A stretch of 41,141 nucleotides of DNA, taken from positions 1-41,141 of the forward strand of contig JASANZ010002065.1 in the NCBI GenBank assembly GCA_030849805.1. The letters are read 5' to 3'. Positions 1 to 8,991 of this stretch are shown here, one piece after another; position 1 is the first letter of the stretch, and each line of letters opens with the position of its first letter. Position numbers and translations under genes: made by a program. This DNA comes from Sergeia podlipaevii (Eukaryota > Euglenozoa > Kinetoplastea > Trypanosomatida > Trypanosomatidae). A model generated the notes under the pieces. That model had not been told where the DNA came from and searched no databases. It saw only the letters and a list, made by a program, of their open reading frames with translations.

Positions 1-164
1 CCCCTTTTCCGCACTACTCAGCTTGTCCTTTAGTGTTTTTTTTTTTCCTTTATGGGTTAGCATAGTACGAATTCTTTGAACACATACAATACAATACAAT
101 ACGCTCATACACCACACTTGCAAGTTCCTTTTTTTTTTTTTGAGGGGGCGGGGAGGTTATTTAC
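1..164. other. Spacer upstream of the first gene
   Basis: Non-coding, T-rich left edge of the window. It holds a short repeated stretch (acaat repeated around 86-101) and the pyrimidine tract feeding the first gene. The upstream gene is not in view. Confidence 0.7.
125..144 (+). promoter_or_regulatory. Spliced-leader acceptor (polypyrimidine tract + AG) for the 101-residue gene
   Basis: A run of about 17 pyrimidines ends in TGAG, with the AG at 143-144. Use of this AG would give a 5' UTR of about 20 bases with no upstream ATG, so the first ATG is the one at 165. Inference from sequence pattern only. Confidence 0.6.
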
Positions 165-470
165 ATGAGCAAGCACTTTACTGAGAAGCTTCAGCTGGAG
201 TGCAAGACGGGCCTCGCCTACTTTTTCTCTCCCAGACGCCCACTGACAGAGGCAGAAAAGCGGTATGTGCAGCATGCACGGTTCCGCGTGGCGGCGGTTT
301 TCATGATGTGCTTATATTTTGTCTATTGTAACCCTGAGTACAGCTACACGTACGAGTGGATACGGAAGCAATATGGGTGGGACAAGTGCGAACCACTGTT
401 TCCACAGTACCTCAAGCTCGCTCACAGGTCTAATTCTGGCCAACTTGATTCTGGAAAAGAACTGGAGTAA
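165..470 (+). CDS. Small single-span membrane protein, function unknown
   Basis: A 101-residue protein that I do not recognise. It starts at the first ATG after a good splice acceptor and has coding-like, GC-richer composition than its flanks, so it is probably real. The N-terminal 40 residues are basic and amphipathic. Residues about 41-55 form one hydrophobic span (RVAAVFMMCLYFVY). An aromatic segment follows (YTYEWIRKQYGW), then a polar tail. This shape (short basic N-terminus, one span, aromatic tail) is common among small accessory subunits of mitochondrial inner-membrane complexes in trypanosomatids, but nothing specific proves that. It is followed by a 680-base spacer before the TANGO2-like gene. 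Confidence 0.65.
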   Translation: MSKHFTEKLQLECKTGLAYFFSPRRPLTEAEKRYVQHARFRVAAVFMMCLYFVYCNPEYSYTYEWIRKQYGWDKCEPLFPQYLKLAHRSNSGQLDSGKELE

Positions 471-703
471 AAAAAAATGCATGCACTTTAGCTGGCATTT
501 TCATTTCCCCGCCACGACATCATACTTTCTTAAAATAAAATAAAAATCTGAGACACTTTATTTGTTGTCGTCACACCTCATATCGCTTTTTTTTTCTTTT
601 CTGTGGACGCTCAGGACAGCTGGAATGAGCAAAAAAAAAAAAACATTTCACCATCATACAATCACACATACACACCATCCTATACACATACACATATATG
701 TTG

Positions 704-722
704 CACACACACACACACACAC
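704..722. repeat. (CA)n microsatellite
   Basis: Uninterrupted CA dinucleotide repeat of about 9 units in the spacer, followed by CGCGCG. Confidence 0.9.
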
Positions 723-1059
723 GCGCGGGGAATGGATGATATTTGGTAAAGACGCATCATCTTTCCCTCCTTTTTTTTTGCTCTTGCACGTGATTCGTCA
801 GGTTTCTTTTGCTTGTGCTTGTATGAACACCTCTGCTCTCTGTGACATAGGCATATTTTCTTTTCTTTTCTCTCTCTCCCTGGTATCATAAGGACCAGCA
901 CCAACTTACCCATCTATTCACGTATTTAGCACGCTTTGCATTGAAAAAAAAAGAAAAACTGGAAAAAAAAAATCATATACTCACAATAGGGCAAGAGGAA
1001 ATCTTTAGAAGGAAGCAACGGATCGATCGAGCGAGAAAGCAATAGTTTACTTTTAAACT

Positions 1060-1091
1060 CTTGTCTGTTCCTTTTTCTTTTGGCATATCAG
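1060..1091 (+). promoter_or_regulatory. Spliced-leader acceptor for the TANGO2-like gene
   Basis: A pyrimidine-rich tract (1060-1081) is followed by GGCATATCAG with AG at 1090-1091. No ATG lies between this AG and the ATG at 1151, giving a 5' UTR of about 59 bases. A second candidate, CCCTAG at 1142-1143, would leave only 7 bases. Confidence 0.5.
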
Positions 1092-1150
1092 TTTTCTTGT
1101 GGATCCCTTATATATATATATATATACTTCTCGTTATCCCTAGCAGCTCC

Positions 1151-2413
1151 ATGTGCATCCTTGCATTTATATCTCACTTCCACCCTCGCATTCCGCTGAT
1201 TCTCATCAGCAACCGCGACGAGCTTCTAGAGCGACTCACGTACCCACTTGGCATTGATGCATCAACAGGCCTGCTGTGGGCCGTAGATGGCGTTGCCGGG
1301 GGATCATGGCTTGGCATCGAACCCAATACCGGCCGCCTAGCAATCGTCACAAACTGCCATAGAGCTCCCTCCGCACCGCTTCTCTGTGCGCAAACTGGTG
1401 CTGGAGGCGGCTCACAGGATAGCAGCTGGAGGGGAGCGGCACCGATGAGCCACATTGTTGAACACACGAAGGTCCTTCCAACGCGCGGCGGGGCTGGCAG
1501 AACGTTACTGTGCTATCCGGAGACCTCTAGAGGGGATATCATTAAGAACTTTTTGATGGAAGGGACGCAGCCGCCCAGTGTGAGGCAGCCACCACCCATC
1601 AACCTGAGAGACAAGATGCCCTACTACGCTGGGTACAATCTCGTCACCTTTGGCTCACTCTTTGGGAAGCCACAGTCGCCCACGGCACGTGATTCTGATG
1701 CCTCATTCACTGCATTGTACTCCACGAATCGCTTTGCGGCTGAGTCGGCGCAGGCCATGGAGCGAGGGAAGGTGCATTGCTTGCAGAACTCCTTTATCGA
1801 TAACTGGGCAGAACCAAAGTGCGTGCGGCTGCGTGAGCTCTTCGCGGAAGTGCTGGCCGACACCATCGGTCCTCTCTGCGCTGATAACGCTGCCGTTGAT
1901 GTGGAGCATGTGGCAAGCGCGCTGGCGGATCGCTGCCTGTGTGCGACACCAAACTTTGACATTACATCGATGAGCACTGTTCCTAGCGGTACAAGAGGCA
2001 GCAGCAGTGTCAGTAGCGCTGCACTTGATGAGCTTATGCATGCCTCAGACCCGAGACTGGGCTTCACAGAGGCGGAGCTGCAGGCTATCTTCGGTGTCGG
2101 GCCGCCATTTGATGACGGTGGTGCCGCCGATCGTGCGGTCGCGTTTCAGCGAAATATCTTCACCCGTCACTACGGTGGCTACGGTACGCGTGTGCAGTCA
2201 GTGGTGATGGTCGTGCAGGATCCAGCTGGGGGGTATGTCACGCATTTTTGCCAGAGGGACACCGCAGCGGAGGCGAAGGGCCCGCATGGTCAGTGGAATC
2301 GATATGAGGTGTCTGCCGCTACTGGAGCAGTGGCCAAGTTTGGGGAATCGGCGAGTACTGAGGCTGACGGAGCGGTAGAGTTGGAGGAGGAGGACATAGC
2401 CTTCGCTCACTAG
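1151..2413 (+). CDS. TANGO2 / NRDE-family protein
   Basis: A 420-residue member of the NRDE (Transport and Golgi organisation 2) family. It begins MCILAF, matching the family's invariant Met-Cys start (the Cys is the presumed Ntn-hydrolase-type nucleophile). The NRDE signature is at residues 21-24, followed by GGSWLGIEPNTGRLAIVTN, the block typical of TANGO2. YSTNR further on corresponds to a later family block. The open frame extends upstream without an ATG, and the Met-Cys start at 1151 is the first ATG after the splice acceptor. At 420 residues it is much longer than the roughly 276-residue human protein, the extra being Gly/Ser/Ala-rich insertions. Animal homologues are linked to haem trafficking and mitochondrial/lipid homeostasis; the role in trypanosomatids is not shown here. 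Confidence 0.88.
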   Translation: MCILAFISHFHPRIPLILISNRDELLERLTYPLGIDASTGLLWAVDGVAGGSWLGIEPNTGRLAIVTNCHRAPSAPLLCAQTGAGGGSQDSSWRGAAPMSHIVEHTKVLPTRGGAGRTLLCYPETSRGDIIKNFLMEGTQPPSVRQPPPINLRDKMPYYAGYNLVTFGSLFGKPQSPTARDSDASFTALYSTNRFAAESAQAMERGKVHCLQNSFIDNWAEPKCVRLRELFAEVLADTIGPLCADNAAVDVEHVASALADRCLCATPNFDITSMSTVPSGTRGSSSVSSAALDELMHASDPRLGFTEAELQAIFGVGPPFDDGGAADRAVAFQRNIFTRHYGGYGTRVQSVVMVVQDPAGGYVTHFCQRDTAAEAKGPHGQWNRYEVSAATGAVAKFGESASTEADGAVELEEEDIAFAH

Positions 2414-3388
2414 CTGATGCAATTCATATATGGATGATAATGATACTGATATGCATGTGTGAGGAGAAATGGTATGTATTGTTGCCTTTGCTTTTTTTGT
2501 TGTTGTTCAGATTGCAGGTGTTAGTGTAGTTGCTCTCTGTGCATAGACTCTCACGAGCCCTTTTACGTCTTTTTTTTGTTGTTGTTGCTATTTGCGTTTT
2601 GTATGTGCCTCTATGATAACTTATTATTATTATTATTATATGAATCTTTTTTTTCTGGTGAGGTTGAAAGCTACACTCACCTGTATATGTTGCATGCACT
2701 TCATTCAGTTACATAACTTATTATCTTTTTTTTTTCCTTCTGCTTTATTCTTTTCATATCGGTTTCTTTTTTTCCTTTATTTCAATACTCCTTATGTCGC
2801 CCATGTATTCACGAGGTCTGCAAAGACAAAATTCAAGAAACTGATACCTCTATATATGTGCGTGCATTTATGTTTGCATTGTGATTGCGAGCACTGTCTC
2901 ACTAAAGAGGTATGTAACTACCTTTTTTTTTTTGCTTTCGATCGAGCAGGGCACACAAAGATATATGCACACGTGCGGATTGCTCTTGTTTCAGATTTCT
3001 GAAGTGAAATGCAGCAAAAGTATCAAGAAGAAAGAATATACACCCATTTACCACGCTCTGCCAAACAGAAAACACCATTTTTATTTACCTCTGTGAAGCA
3101 TCTGAAAACGCACTTGGAAATGGAGTATCCTCCAATGCACTCCCCCTTCCTCCTCCCTTTTTTCTTTCTATCTTTTTTTTTTATATGTATTTTCTTCTCC
3201 TGCATTTTTTTTTTCATGCTTTCCTCCTCAAGTGCTTCAGTACGCTCCTCTAGCAGCTGCGCAGAGAGCTTTCTCTTGTACTGTTTATATAAATATATAT
3301 ATATCTTTCTACCCCCTTCTTTCCTCCCCGAGGACATCCACACATAAGTATACATTTATATCATCTTCTTTTTGTATAATCGCCTGCC
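2414..3388. other. Intergenic spacer
   Basis: About 975 bases, AT-rich, with many poly-T runs and a (TTA)n tract at about 2620-2640. Open frames in it encode Phe/Leu/Tyr-rich low-complexity peptides and are treated as chance. A strong acceptor site lies at the right end. Confidence 0.7.
3304..3332 (+). promoter_or_regulatory. Spliced-leader acceptor for the CFAP96-like gene
   Basis: Pyrimidine tract of about 25 bases ending in CCCCGAG, AG at 3331-3332. No ATG occurs before the gene's ATG at 3389, giving a 5' UTR of about 56 bases. Confidence 0.65.
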
Positions 3389-4267
3389 ATGTTCAGCCCT
3401 CCAGTGTATCTTTCCGTCGGCGACGAGTACGAGAAGCGTGTGCCCAAGAAAGAGGCCTTCAACGCTGGAGCCAAGACATTTGTTGTTCCTGCCAAGCGCA
3501 ACCCACACATCATCGACGCTACCTTCGATCCTTTCGTATCGCTCTCTGCCGGCGATCCCTATCAGTCTGCTGGCTACGACCCGTCACGCAAGTCTGCGAC
3601 AGTAAAGTCGGACGTGCTCCCTTTCAAGCCCCCGGGGGTGAGCCACAAGAGCAGCGGCAAGGGCGACTACTATGGCACCTTCTCTGAGAAGAATCCGGCG
3701 AAGCACGAGGCCGAGTTCCCTCCTCTCAAGGCCTCCTCCGCTTCCCAGGTCACTGACACCAAGCGAAACTTTCTCACCAACCGCTCAAAGAAGGGCACGT
3801 ATGGCTACCCCGGTCTTACCATTGGTCAGGCAGGCGAGATCCAGTACGTGTCTGACCCGTTCGAGGGCAACAAGCGCAAGGAGGCCCTGGCGAGTAAGAT
3901 GGCTGCTGAACAGCGCATGGGTGCTGCGCCTTTCCGCACCGCAGTGAAGAGTGGCGGCTGCTTTGATGAGAGCGAACATGGCTTTAGCAAGGTGTATAGC
4001 CTCTCCAAGCCTCTGGCTCCCAAGAAGCCACAGCAACGCGAGCCCGCTCACGTGGCAGAGCGTCCGTGGGTGCCGGGAGGTGCCCTCACGAAGGAGATCA
4101 CCAAGTTCCCTGAGTACCAGGAAGACCCGTACGATGTAAAGGAGCGTAAGATCCGCGAGATGCGCCAGAAGGAGAGCTCATACAAGGCATGGAACCCCGT
4201 GGGTAACGACCCTTACCGCTACATCTACACGAAGCCTATCCAGTACAACCCTCCTCCGGTGAAGTAA
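3389..4267 (+). CDS. CFAP96: Cilia- and flagella-associated protein 96-like (CFAP96 / C4orf47 family)
   Basis: A 292-residue protein matching the CFAP96 family (human C4orf47). It has the early VGDEY block (human VGDKY), then FNAGA, ATFDPF, two GDPY motifs, GDYYGTF (human GSYYGT) and LTNRSKKGTYGYPGLTIG (human NPGKKGTGYGYANITIG). The C-terminus carries PWVPGG, EDPYD and a second GNDPYRY. It is rich in Lys, Pro, Gly and Tyr, as expected of a filament-associated ciliary protein. No membrane span or signal peptide is visible. Length is close to the family norm (about 300 residues). Presence fits a flagellated protist; the role is likely structural, on the axoneme or basal body. High codon bias toward G/C third positions suggests a well-expressed gene. 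Confidence 0.88.
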   Translation: MFSPPVYLSVGDEYEKRVPKKEAFNAGAKTFVVPAKRNPHIIDATFDPFVSLSAGDPYQSAGYDPSRKSATVKSDVLPFKPPGVSHKSSGKGDYYGTFSEKNPAKHEAEFPPLKASSASQVTDTKRNFLTNRSKKGTYGYPGLTIGQAGEIQYVSDPFEGNKRKEALASKMAAEQRMGAAPFRTAVKSGGCFDESEHGFSKVYSLSKPLAPKKPQQREPAHVAERPWVPGGALTKEITKFPEYQEDPYDVKERKIREMRQKESSYKAWNPVGNDPYRYIYTKPIQYNPPPVK

Positions 4268-5713
4268 AACAAATTTTTTTACAAGGAGGAGGGGGGGGGA
4301 ATAAAATAGAAAAAAAATTAGATAGCACTGTGTGCGTGAAGACCTCTGGCATGGGCCTTCTTTTCTTCTTCTTTACCTTTTCTTTTCCCTTTAGAACTAC
4401 ATTTGCTTTGAACATGAGTGCTTCACTATTGCTCCTCTACTCGTTGCTATTGATCTTGTTGTGTGTGTAATTATATACGTGAACGTGCGGAAGTTGCAGT
4501 GGCAGATGATGTTTGGCAAACTCGCTTGATGTTTTTACTTTATTATTTGTTTGTTTGTTCATTTGTTTATGTCTTCGTTTCTTCTTTTTCTTGTTATATT
4601 CATATTTGTATGCTCCCGGACTTACAGAAATGTGGGCCGATTATGTGATACGTGTGTTGTGCCCCATTCCAAGCACTTAGAGGAGGGAGGTGTTGCAACA
4701 TACTAGGGGACACACTATATATTTGAGAAAGAGAAGGTTGTTGAGTGTCGAAGCGCTTCTTTTTCACTAGTGAGTGCTTGCTGATGGTTGTCGATTTTTT
4801 TTTGCTGTTACCCTACATCTATGATACCCACATGTAATATAGCTAGATGCGCGTGTATGTGTGTGCGCGCGCGGTAGGTTTGCCATCAAATGGGAGTTTC
4901 GGATATGAAAGGGAAGAGAACTGATGTGCTGCACTCAAACAGGCACACACGAGCGATGTATGTACTAGTACGAGTTGCAAAATGTTTACCAATGCGTATC
5001 CGTTTTGCTTGATATGAAGCGGCACTCCTCTCTTCCTTCTTTTTTTTCTTTCTCCCCCTTTTTCTCTTTCCTCATCATGTGTTTGTTTTTTTGTTGTTAC
5101 TGTTATTCATTTTGATGTAGTTCTGTGAGAGGGAGAGGATGATTTTGATGATGTATGATACACTTGTTACCCACGCATTTAATATCTTGTATCTGCAGAA
5201 CAGAGAAAAAAAAAGGAAAAAAGAATACGCATGGACGACTTAATGGAAAAAAGATGAGGTGTGTGCGCGGATTTTTTTTGTGCCAGTACCTCCTCCATCT
5301 TTTATCTCTCTTCGTCCCTGTCTCTCTCTTTTTTTTTTTTTATTGCATTGCTATCTTTAGAGTAGGGAAGTAGGGGTGACAATACTTTCCCTTTTTCTTT
5401 TGATCTATCTTTATAGAAAATGCCATTTTTTTTTTATTATTATGTCATCACGCTCTCTTCGCTACTCCCCTCCGTATCTTTTTTAAAAAAAAATTATGCC
5501 TAGCAGTATTTTAAAGAAACATATACTAGGTGCTTGTTTTGCCTCAAGTGGTTTTATTGGTCTTTACAGGAGCGGGAAGACAGCACACACACACTTGTTG
5601 CACCTATCACATCAATTTTCTTGTCAAGGCGCTATAGCGAACTTCTTCTTTTTCTTTTCTTTTTTTTCTTTTTAGCAACTTCTTTTTTATCATCATTTAA
5701 AAGCCTCGTGAAG
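4268..5713. other. Long intergenic spacer before VTC4
   Basis: About 1.45 kb with no convincing gene. Contents are a G-run near 4291-4299, GC-alternating sequence at about 4861-4872, several T9-T12 runs, and the VTC4 splice acceptor at 5641-5675. Short open frames (60-75 codons) are low complexity and lack family resemblance. A non-coding RNA gene cannot be excluded by eye. Confidence 0.6.
5641..5675 (+). promoter_or_regulatory. Spliced-leader acceptor for VTC4
   Basis: A nearly pure 30-base pyrimidine tract is followed directly by TTTTAG (AG 5674-5675). The next ATG is 5714. This decides the VTC4 start: the frame is open for 60 codons upstream, but that part is T-rich and lies at or before the splice site. 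Confidence 0.75.
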
Positions 5714-8146
5714 ATGCCCTACAGTAAGGCATGGCGCAGTGCCATGTACCCAGATTATCGCGATCAAAGTGCCTACGTGGACTACAAGGCAGCCAAGGAG
5801 ATCATACATCGTATGAAGGAGGATATTGCTAACCCATCTACGCCGGACGAGCTTTACAGCTCGTTGCTAACGCAGAAGAAGCGTGCGTATACGTGGTGCG
5901 AAGCGAAAGTGGTAGAGCTGCTCAAGGTGGCGGAGGCGCTGCTGAGGTGCTCTGAGTACCTCATTGAAGAGGAGGTTCTTACAAATGCTAGCATCGCTCT
6001 CAATATGTTTGGAGATGGACGCCCGAAGCAGCTGCCGCCGCGTGAGGCACGCTTGGTGGCTGACTCCATCACTCATGAGCTCCTTCGCTTTGTAGAGTGC
6101 CGCAACTTGAATATGGATACGCTGGAGCACATTATTGGGCGTATCTACCGCTACGCTGTTCTCGGTCCAACTGGAGATCGCTGGAAGAACGTGTATGCCG
6201 AGTGGGACTTCAACGCCATCTCCATCGATGAAATATTCTGCATTTTGTCTAAGGTGTACGATCGCGTTACGCAGACAGAGGAACGCATTAGCGCCAAGGG
6301 CAAGCTGGCTATCCCTTCTGGTGCCGTGGGCTCACAAGTCTTTGACCGGCGCTCGATCAAGTACTGGGTGCACATGCAGGATCTCCCTTTTGTTATTGCG
6401 CGTATCATTCAGCATCTCCCGCTCAGCACCTTCAAGGATACCTACAGGGAGAGCAAGGAGAAGAAGATACCGTTTCGACTTTACTCTCCAGTGAGCTCGG
6501 TGTACTACGACAACGCCAAGTTTCTCTTTTATCATAGGCGCCTGGAGCGTCTTGAGGGTAGCACGTTGATCCGTATGCGCTGGTATTCTGACACATATGC
6601 CGACGACTGGAACGCGGTCAACCGTGACGACAACGTATTTATGGAGATCAAGGTGCACCACGAGGCTTGGAGTGGCGAGCGCAGCAACAAGCGTCGCTTT
6701 GCTCTCAAGGAAGCGCAGGTGAACCAGTTCGTGCATGGAAACATTGACATGCAGCCTTCTGTCGACAAGCTCAAGAAGAAGCACGCGAGCGAGAAGGAGA
6801 TAGAGGACTTCAAGGAGCTCGCGACGGAGATTGTGTCCAAGATCCATGCGTATGAGCTGAAGCCAGTGCTCCGCACCCAATGCGGCCGTGCGGCGTTCCA
6901 GCGTGGCGCTGATCAGACGGTGCGTGTGTCAATCGACACCGATCTTCGCATGAGCGCGGAAGACTTTGGGCTTGACCACAACTGGCGCTATAGAGGAGGA
7001 GACTCGCCGGTGTCGCACTTTCCTTATGCCGTGGTGGAGGTGAAGCTGCAGTGCTTGGAGAATGAGCGCATCGCTCCGTGGATTGAGGAGCTGATGGGAT
7101 GTAGACACATGGAGAACGTGCCCAAGTTCAGCAAATATGCACACGGTATCGCGTCACTCTACGGGCACACCTCCTTCATCTCGATGGTGCCCTACTGGAT
7201 TCACCAGCAGGACATCGATATTCGTGCCTCGACGAAGCCCGAGGTAGAGCAGTGGGATCCCACAGTGGGCCTAGCCTCTGGCTGCGTAGAACGCACTGCC
7301 GACCGCGTCGTGTTCGGCAGCAACTGGGCCGCACAGACGAAGACCGTCGGCGCCTCTGAGGCGAAGTTCCTGCAGCGCTCCGACTACGCCAAGATCTACC
7401 AGCGTGTGGTGTGCGATGTGCTTACGCAGGAGGAGGGCACCAATGGGAGTCCCATCCCCAACACAAGTGCGCAGGGCACCTCTATGGCGATCGCAGCGAA
7501 CGCACAGCTCCTTGGCGGTGCGTCGATTGCCATCCAGCAGCAGCAGGCACAGCGGGTGGTGATGCCCCCGGTCGTTCAGTACTCTATTCACCGCAGGCAC
7601 GCTGCATTTACCGCGTATCACATGTATCCATATGTTGAGAGCGGCGTGGAGGCGCTGTGCTTCGACCTGAAGGGCCGAAACGCGGCTGCGCAGGTCTTCT
7701 CTGGTGTTATCCCGTGGCAGACAGGGAAGCGTATTCGCGTACCACAGAAGTACGATCCCAAGACGCTGCTCACCTCGGAGCGGTACATGGTGAAGTGGAT
7801 GCAGCTAGCCACGCAGATTGGTCTGCTCGGTCTCGCAAGTATCCGTTTTGGCAATGGTCTGTTCCTGCCGCGAGAAACGTATGGGGTGTCGCCCTTGTGG
7901 CAGTCACAGTTCCATGTGGTTGTCGGGGTAGCGATGGTGTCGATGGCGCTGCTCACACTGTTGTACGCGTACGTTAGTTTCAAGGCAAGAGCTCGGCGCG
8001 TATATGCACGGCGCAAGATCCGGTATGATGATGGCATGGGGCCGAAGTGGCTTACGTTCTTGCTTTCGATTGGCTTTGTACTTCTCCTTGCGACTCACGT
8101 GAGCAGGCGATATGGGCCTATGCTCACCGGAAGTGACTCCCTGTAG
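5714..8146 (+). CDS. VTC4: Vacuolar transporter chaperone 4, polyphosphate polymerase
   Basis: An 810-residue VTC4: it polymerises inorganic polyphosphate from ATP on the acidocalcisome membrane. Residues 1-160 are an SPX domain (sensor of inositol pyrophosphates). About 205-500 form the VTC catalytic tunnel, recognisable from IKYWVH (K216), R276, the R-x-R pair R287/R289, VVEVKLQ (E442) and KFSKY (K474). These line up at constant spacing with yeast Vtc4 K200, R253, R264/R266, E426 and K458, so the enzyme looks active. A Gln/Ala linker (about 585-625) leads to three C-terminal spans (about 695-715, 733-756, 779-797) of the DUF202 type. The start at 5714 is the first ATG after the splice acceptor and gives the normal SPX beginning. 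The SPX Lys cluster is atypical (see findings). Confidence 0.95.
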   Translation: MPYSKAWRSAMYPDYRDQSAYVDYKAAKEIIHRMKEDIANPSTPDELYSSLLTQKKRAYTWCEAKVVELLKVAEALLRCSEYLIEEEVLTNASIALNMFGDGRPKQLPPREARLVADSITHELLRFVECRNLNMDTLEHIIGRIYRYAVLGPTGDRWKNVYAEWDFNAISIDEIFCILSKVYDRVTQTEERISAKGKLAIPSGAVGSQVFDRRSIKYWVHMQDLPFVIARIIQHLPLSTFKDTYRESKEKKIPFRLYSPVSSVYYDNAKFLFYHRRLERLEGSTLIRMRWYSDTYADDWNAVNRDDNVFMEIKVHHEAWSGERSNKRRFALKEAQVNQFVHGNIDMQPSVDKLKKKHASEKEIEDFKELATEIVSKIHAYELKPVLRTQCGRAAFQRGADQTVRVSIDTDLRMSAEDFGLDHNWRYRGGDSPVSHFPYAVVEVKLQCLENERIAPWIEELMGCRHMENVPKFSKYAHGIASLYGHTSFISMVPYWIHQQDIDIRASTKPEVEQWDPTVGLASGCVERTADRVVFGSNWAAQTKTVGASEAKFLQRSDYAKIYQRVVCDVLTQEEGTNGSPIPNTSAQGTSMAIAANAQLLGGASIAIQQQQAQRVVMPPVVQYSIHRRHAAFTAYHMYPYVESGVEALCFDLKGRNAAAQVFSGVIPWQTGKRIRVPQKYDPKTLLTSERYMVKWMQLATQIGLLGLASIRFGNGLFLPRETYGVSPLWQSQFHVVVGVAMVSMALLTLLYAYVSFKARARRVYARRKIRYDDGMGPKWLTFLLSIGFVLLLATHVSRRYGPMLTGSDSL

Positions 8147-8991
8147 TGGATGATAAAGCCGAAAAGTGAGTACCGAAAGAGAAAATATGACAAACATATA
8201 TATTTGTTAAGAGCATTTGGAAAAGACGGAGGAGGAGTCGTAGTCCTTCTTGACGGCTGTTTTTGAGCAGTTGTGTGTGTGCGTATGTGAGAGTGTGACT
8301 GTGCCTTTGTTAATGATTATTATTTTTTTTTCTTTCCTTGTGTGTTCGCTCCTATTGGTGGAGTAGTTTCACGAAGATATGTGTCATGAGCAGAGAGGAG
8401 GGGAGGGGGCCGTTTATGTTTTCTTTTTTTCTTCTTATCGATTAGGTTCACTGTCATGGCGCAAAGTAAAAATAAAAGGTGAGAGAGAGAGAGAAGTTGT
8501 TGAAACTGGTATTTTTTATAAAATCTTTTTCTATCAAACACAGACAAGAATAAAGAGAGGAGTCCAGGTGGTACATTTTTTTTGTGTTGGCCATCCTTAC
8601 TGTTATGTCATCGTAGGTGCTAGACAGCTGTATATTCATCGCTTGCACTCTACAAATGCATTTCTCTACACTGCTATCGACACACATATATTCTCTCTAT
8701 GCATATTCATCTCCAATGACATTTTCTGTTTGCTTATCTTCTCTTCACATGCTTCTTGATGCCAATATACATATATATATATTTAGGAAGGGAAAGGAAA
8801 GGAAGTTAGGATTGAGTGGCGTGTAGTCCCTCTATCATTTCGTATATTTTTTTACCTGCTGGTTTATAAGCGTTTTTTTTAACTCCCTTTTTTCTCTTCA
8901 CACAAACACACAAAAATATAGTTGCGTGTCTGCTTGGTTACTATTATTATTATTATTATTATTATTTTGGTATTGCTGTGCTAACACGCAA
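8147..8991. other. Intergenic spacer between VTC4 and HslU
   Basis: About 845 bases, AT-rich. It holds a (GA)n run at about 8481-8494, poly-T runs, a (TA)n stretch near 8767-8781, an acceptor AG at 8920-8921 and an (ATT)n repeat just upstream of HslU. No gene recognised. Confidence 0.7.
8942..8967. repeat. (ATT)n microsatellite in the HslU 5' UTR
   Basis: About 8 tandem ATT/TTA units between the likely acceptor AG (8920-8921) and the HslU ATG (8992), so it should be part of the mature mRNA leader. Confidence 0.85.

Larger units (their letters stand above)
471..1150. other. Intergenic spacer (3' UTR of the 101-residue gene, 5' UTR of the TANGO2-like gene)
   Basis: AT-rich, no convincing gene. 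It contains homopolymer A and T runs, a (CA)n tract at 704-722, a (TA)n tract near 1110-1127 and a splice acceptor at 1090-1091. Short open frames here are low-complexity His/Thr- or Phe-rich and look like chance. Confidence 0.7.

Noticed and set aside
1061..1150. N-terminal extension of the TANGO2-like protein with a hydrophobic segment
   Set aside because: The extension begins with TTG, includes a (TA)n tract, and overlaps the splice acceptor; the family start Met-Cys is at 1151.
2592..3002. 136-codon frame after the TANGO2-like gene
   Set aside because: Runs through (TTA)n and poly-T tracts, giving Tyr and Phe runs; looks like chance.
4268..5713. SIDER-type retroposon or non-coding RNA gene in the long spacers
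   Set aside because: The spacers are long enough, but I could not recognise a SIDER signature, poly-A-ended element with target duplication, or a tRNA/snoRNA fold by eye.
8926..8991. Hydrophobic Leu-run N-terminus for HslU resembling a signal peptide
   Set aside because: The Leu run is a translation of the (ATT)n repeat, has no ATG start, and lies in the leader; the ATG at 8992 gives a normal mitochondrial presequence.
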